Part shown: positions 60,625 through 64,000 of the stretch, piece by piece
Numbering within the stretch: the first letter of the stretch is position 1
Layout: every line of letters starts with the position of its first letter
Assembly (NCBI RefSeq): GCF_902506655.1
Contig: NZ_LR734808.1
Location: 1,798,001-1,862,000 of the forward strand
DNA from: Marinoscillum sp. 108
GTDB taxonomy: Bacteria; Bacteroidota; Bacteroidia; Cytophagales; Cyclobacteriaceae
Length of the DNA stretch: 64,000 bases
Direction: 5' to 3'
Notes under the pieces: generated by a model
The model's database searches: none
Told to the model about the DNA's origin: nothing
Seen by the model: the letters and a program-made list of their open reading frames with translations, nothing else
Program-made: the position numbers and the translations under genes

Positions 60625-61302
60625 ATGAATATACTTTTAGTTGAAGATGAACGCTCCCTTGGAGAATCCATCATCACTTACCTCAGCAAGGAAGGCTACC
60701 ACTGCGAATGGGCAGAAAACTTCTCCAAAGCCAGTGAAAAAACCTGGGCTTATTCCTACGACTGTGTGATTGTAGACATCACCCTTCCGGATGGCAACGG
60801 TCTGGATGTCATCGAAGGACTCAAAAAACTCAAGTCCCTCTCCGGGATCATCATCATCTCTGCCCGGAATTCCATAGAAGACCGCATCAAGGGCCTGGAC
60901 ATAGGCGCAGACGACTACATCACCAAACCTTTTGATCTGTCCGAACTCAATGCTCGTGTGAAGGCTGTCATCAGAAGAAGGAACTTTGATGCCCAAAACG
61001 AAATCGTGTTCAAAGAGATCACCGTAAAGCCCTACGACCGCTCTGTGATCATTCACGAACAATTCGTAAGCCTCACCAAAAAGGAGTTTGACCTGCTGGT
61101 CTTTTTCATCTCCAATCAAAACCGGGTGATTACCAAAGAATCCATTGCCGAGCACCTGTGGGGAGACGACATGGACATGGCTGACTCCTACGATTTTATC
61201 TATTCACACCTGAAAAACCTGAGGAAGAAAATACAGGAGCATGGAGGAAATGATTACATCGAAACCGTCTATGGTATTGGCTATAAATTCACTAACCATT
61301 GA
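60625..61302 (+). CDS. OmpR/PhoB-type response regulator
   Basis: A 225-residue regulator. Receiver MNILLVEDERSLGESIITYL with CVIVDITLPDGNG (phospho-Asp) and DDYITKPFDLSELNARV; winged-helix output SLTKKEFDLLVFFISNQNRV and IYSHLKNLRKKIQE, ending YGIGYKF. It overlaps the kinase start by 4 nt (TTGA), giving translational coupling. Function of the pair unknown. Confidence 0.95.
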   Translation: MNILLVEDERSLGESIITYLSKEGYHCEWAENFSKASEKTWAYSYDCVIVDITLPDGNGLDVIEGLKKLKSLSGIIIISARNSIEDRIKGLDIGADDYITKPFDLSELNARVKAVIRRRNFDAQNEIVFKEITVKPYDRSVIIHEQFVSLTKKEFDLLVFFISNQNRVITKESIAEHLWGDDMDMADSYDFIYSHLKNLRKKIQEHGGNDYIETVYGIGYKFTNH

Positions 61303-62594
61303 GACTCCTCGCCATAGCCAACCGGTATTACCTGGCCACACTGATTATCGTTTTTGTGGCAGGCAGCCTGGCGGCCTACCTGATTCTGAAATCAATCATC
61401 AACCAGGAGTTCAATGAAAAGCTGTTTGCTGAGCAAGATCAACTCCTGTATGAGCTCCGCAACTATGAGAACCTGGAAAAAACCTATTACCTGAATATAG
61501 GAGACCTTATTGAGATCAATGAAGTGGCCGAAAATCCCAACATTCCACCTACACTGATCGATACGGTGATGTATGATCCCTATGAAAAGAAAGAGTTGCC
61601 CTTCAGACTGCTGACCTTCTCCAGTGAGATCAAATCCAGGTTTTATGTCATTACCATTTCCAAATCACTCCTACCCAATCAGGACCTCATGGAAGGTGTG
61701 AGCGAAATCATGCTGGGCATCGCGCTCATGCTGATGGTGTCTTTGGGGCTTCTCAACCGATTCATTTTCAAAAAGCTTTGGCATCCTTTTCACCAGATCA
61801 TCGATCAGCTGCACAAATTCCAGATCACCCACCCTGAGCAGCTGGCCATAGAGCCTTCTCATGTGGAGGAGTTTAATGACCTCAGACAGGTACTGGACAA
61901 AATGATCTCCAAGAGTATCTATGATTATAAAACCCTGAAAGAATATACCGAAAACACCTCCCACGAAATCCAAACACCTCTGGCCATTATCAAAAACAAG
62001 GCTGAAATGCTCTTGCAGGAACCTCTGTCTGAGGCCCAGCTGAATGAGGTGAGTAAAATCTACGAAGCAGCCGGAAGGCTCTCCCGACTCAAGGAAGGGC
62101 TATCCACCCTTACAAAGATCGACAACAACCAGTTTGTAGAGTCAGAGCCGATCGAACTGAAAGCTTTCATCATGAGTCGGCTGTCCGGTTTTGATGAGCT
62201 GGTTGACCTCAAAGGCCTGAAAGTAGACCTCAGATTTGAAGGGAACCCGATACTCAACTTTAGCAATGATCTCATGTACATGATGATCACCAACCTCCTG
62301 AGCAACTCCATCAAGCACAACATTCAAGATGGCACCATCAGGATCATACTGACTCAAAATCACCTGGTCATTGAAAATACAGGCAAAGACCCGGGTCTCC
62401 CCACAGCATCCCTCTTTGATCGGTTCAAAAGGTCTGGCGAAGGGCATGAATCTACCGGACTGGGGCTGTCCATCATCAAGAGAATTGCCGATCTTTACGA
62501 CATGACCATCCTCTATACATACCAGGATGGGTGGCACCGGATAAAAATCAGCTTCAATTCCCAAAAACATCAAAATCATGAAGATCAACGCTAA
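61299..62594 (+). CDS. Membrane sensor histidine kinase, partner of OmpR-type regulator
   Basis: A 431-residue kinase from TTG 61299. Membrane helices at about 10-29 and 135-155 flank a periplasmic ~100-residue sensor. HisKA box YTENTSHEIQTPLAIIKNKAE carries the phospho-His; the HATPase has MITNLLSNSIKHN, and GHESTGLGLSIIKRI. The D and G boxes are short (ENTGKDPG), so ATP lid may be atypical. Its 3' end overlaps the next gene by 17 nt. Confidence 0.93.
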   Translation: MRLLAIANRYYLATLIIVFVAGSLAAYLILKSIINQEFNEKLFAEQDQLLYELRNYENLEKTYYLNIGDLIEINEVAENPNIPPTLIDTVMYDPYEKKELPFRLLTFSSEIKSRFYVITISKSLLPNQDLMEGVSEIMLGIALMLMVSLGLLNRFIFKKLWHPFHQIIDQLHKFQITHPEQLAIEPSHVEEFNDLRQVLDKMISKSIYDYKTLKEYTENTSHEIQTPLAIIKNKAEMLLQEPLSEAQLNEVSKIYEAAGRLSRLKEGLSTLTKIDNNQFVESEPIELKAFIMSRLSGFDELVDLKGLKVDLRFEGNPILNFSNDLMYMMITNLLSNSIKHNIQDGTIRIILTQNHLVIENTGKDPGLPTASLFDRFKRSGEGHESTGLGLSIIKRIADLYDMTILYTYQDGWHRIKISFNSQKHQNHEDQR

Positions 62595-63030
62595 CAACCC
62601 CGGGGAGTACATCAGTCAGCTGCCAGATGAAAGGCAGGAAGCTTTCCAAAAACTCCGACAGACCATTTTGGACCATCTCCCTGAAGGGTTTGAAGAGAGG
62701 ATGAGCTACGGAATGATCGGGTATGTGGTACCACATGAGCGCTACCCGGCGGGCTATCATTGCGACCCCAAACTGCCCCTCCCCTTTATTAATATTGCCT
62801 CGCAGAAGAATTTCATCGCCCTCTACCACATGGGCATCTACGCAAACCCTGACCTCATGGAGTGGTTTACGACAGCCTATCCGCTACATTGCAAAACCCG
62901 GCTGGACATGGGCAAGAGTTGCATTCGTTTCAAGAAAGTCAATGATATCCCCTTTGAACTGATCGGCCAACTGGTGAGCAAAGTAACAGCAGAAGAATGG
63001 ATACAATGCTATGAAACCCGCCTGAGGTAA
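62578..63030 (+). CDS. DUF1801 (YdhG-like) protein
   Basis: A 150-residue protein: MKINANNPGEYISQLPDERQ, GFEERMSYGMIGYVVPHERYP, FINIASQKNFIALYHMGIY, GKSCIRFKKVNDIPFELIGQ. The EERMSYGM and GKSCIRFKK motifs mark DUF1801 (YdhG/YjhX-type), which has a mostly unknown role. It begins inside the end of the kinase gene, so co-transcribed. Confidence 0.88.
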   Translation: MKINANNPGEYISQLPDERQEAFQKLRQTILDHLPEGFEERMSYGMIGYVVPHERYPAGYHCDPKLPLPFINIASQKNFIALYHMGIYANPDLMEWFTTAYPLHCKTRLDMGKSCIRFKKVNDIPFELIGQLVSKVTAEEWIQCYETRLR

Positions 63031-63160
63031 AAGCCACCACCCGTATTGTTCTGTGCATTCGTCAGAATAAAAACCATTTTTTCACTTGCGATAGTCATTT
63101 TTACAGAATTCATCCAGAATCTACTTGTAAGTTCACTTAGAATTTAACGTCACTTAGATT

Positions 63161-63745
63161 ATGGAAATAAAGAACAAATTCATCCTGATCTCACTAGGAA
63201 TCATACTGGCCCCGGCCGTCATACTCCTCTTTTGGAACCCTCCGGGCCATTACGAACAAACCAAAGAAGCCCGCCTGATGAGAGATTTGTGTAATGAAGT
63301 AGCATCTAGCGAAACCCTAAGAGCGCAGGACGATTTCAATAAGCTGATCGAACTCATTTCGGTGCACATACACCAGTATGCAGACAACAGCAATGAGACT
63401 GTAGCCCGGGCCGTGATGGAGCTGAGAGCCTTGCAAAATGAAGCAGAGTTTCGCACCATAGACGTGGACATGTACCACAGGAAGTTTGCCAGGATACTGG
63501 TGGAGCTGGCCCAGGTAGAACTGGAAGATGCCATAGGCTTTGAGGCACAGCATCAGGCATATGGTGTGAAGAAATCTGTGCGAGAAGCCAAGCATTACCT
63601 TCACGATGCACTCATTTTCTCTCGGACCTCATCGCTCAGTCATCAGAAAGAATTGGAATATGAGTTTGAAAAGCTGAGTATCTCCAATGTCAGCAATGAG
63701 CAGATCAGAAACTGTATTGCCGCTACGCAAAAGGTTGTTTCATAA
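63161..63745 (+). CDS. Membrane-anchored helical protein of unknown function
   Basis: A 194-residue protein with one N-terminal membrane helix (IKNKFILISLGIILAPAVILLFW) and a helical soluble part, HQAYGVKKSVREAKHYLHDALIFSRTSS. No family recognised; the helices may pack as a bundle. Likely a single gene, 130 nt after the DUF1801 gene, with no clear promoter motif seen. Confidence 0.6.
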   Translation: MEIKNKFILISLGIILAPAVILLFWNPPGHYEQTKEARLMRDLCNEVASSETLRAQDDFNKLIELISVHIHQYADNSNETVARAVMELRALQNEAEFRTIDVDMYHRKFARILVELAQVELEDAIGFEAQHQAYGVKKSVREAKHYLHDALIFSRTSSLSHQKELEYEFEKLSISNVSNEQIRNCIAATQKVVS

Positions 63746-64000
63746 GTGTTCAAAATCCGCTCTTCAGGTTAGTTGCGGTCCCGCAGAGCGGGGCTGTAAC
63801 TGCCTGTAACATGGCCTAGCCGCTGACTTGTATATTTTCTACAGATTGTCTCCAGATTCAGTGGCTAGCTTAGTCTAAGCTAAACAAATGCATTATTCAC
63901 AACCAGCGGTGAGCATTTACCATTAGCAGATTCGTTATGGCCGGTCTGAAGCCCTGCTCATTGAGTTTGGGATCTTCGGGGGCTTCGCTGGTCATAACTT
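63746..64000. other. Gene-free window end with hairpin
   Basis: 255 nt. GGTCCCGCAGAGCGGGG near 63776 is a short stable hairpin (CCCGC/GCGGG) without a clear T-run. A 32-codon minus-strand frame (63995 leftward) is the only ORF and cannot be supported. The stretch may belong to a gene or repeat beyond the window. Confidence 0.4.

Noticed and set aside
63893-63995. 32-codon minus-strand ORF at the window end
   Set aside because: Too short, no ribosome site or family, and the sequence may continue beyond the window.

Overview
The window looks like a chromosome segment of a marine-type Bacteroidota, most likely order Cytophagales. Supporting signs are TAnnTTTG-type -7 promoter elements, a 2042-residue secreted protein with a type IX secretion (T9SS) sorting tail, a HYC_CC_PP-family protein, AraC-type regulators fused to HMA domains, and a CusA pump with the long inserts I associate with this phylum. 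Species cannot be named from the sequence.

Layout. (1) 1-16.3 kb is mostly core: the end of cysE, then cysM, pirin, a GNAT enzyme, and a complete sigma-54 circuit. In that circuit a histidine kinase and an NtrC-type regulator are read leftward, and a divergent three-gene operon has a textbook -24/-12 promoter and tandem palindromes upstream. Next come a probable nitric-oxide/redox cluster (Rrf2 regulator, truncated haemoglobin, hemerythrin), a ClC channel, a small CPVC redox protein with a MarR-type regulator sharing an operator motif, a THUMP rRNA methyltransferase and an MscS channel. (2) 16.4-22.9 kb is a mobile island on ssrA (tmRNA). The tmRNA gene is split in its T-loop by a 639-nt group I intron carrying a LAGLIDADG endonuclease. 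Its 3' end is duplicated 2.2 kb downstream. The intervening and following DNA carries an AbiE-type toxin-antitoxin pair with a strong palindromic operator and a membrane-anchored NACHT-LRR (bacterial NLR-like) ATPase with a small partner gene. A 52-bp direct repeat plus a tiny heptad-repeat ORF flank the island. (3) 23-42 kb is AT-rich unknown genes followed by a heavy-metal resistance region: copper chaperone, CopA, two HMA-AraC regulators, an associated flavin/2Fe-2S reductase, chromate transporter, MFS pump, a MerTP/ArsR/GDCCVxC mercury module, and a CusABC-type efflux operon with DUF3347 proteins.

(4) 42-51.4 kb is the most unusual part. A PAS histidine kinase, a CheY-like protein, a second hybrid kinase and a LuxR-type regulator are followed by a tandem array of two-gene cassettes. 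Each cassette has a secreted ~150-residue protein and a ~140-residue protein resembling the SiaC/DUF1987 family. Four copies are present, one with its secreted gene deleted down to a signal-peptide remnant. The four cassette promoters carry the same ~57-bp element at fixed spacing, and a looser version lies upstream of the kinase operon, which suggests one regulon controlled by the adjacent LuxR-type regulator. Three cassettes end in a shared 3' motif and GGCAGC hairpins. (5) 51.4-64 kb has the giant T9SS-exported adhesin-like protein with near-identical 83-residue repeats, a TPR histidine kinase/LytTR regulator pair, an OmpR-type regulator/kinase pair, and small conserved genes.

The best candidates for undescribed biology are the secreted-protein/SiaC-like cassette array with its common promoter element, and the intron-split ssrA with its NACHT-LRR/AbiE defence island.
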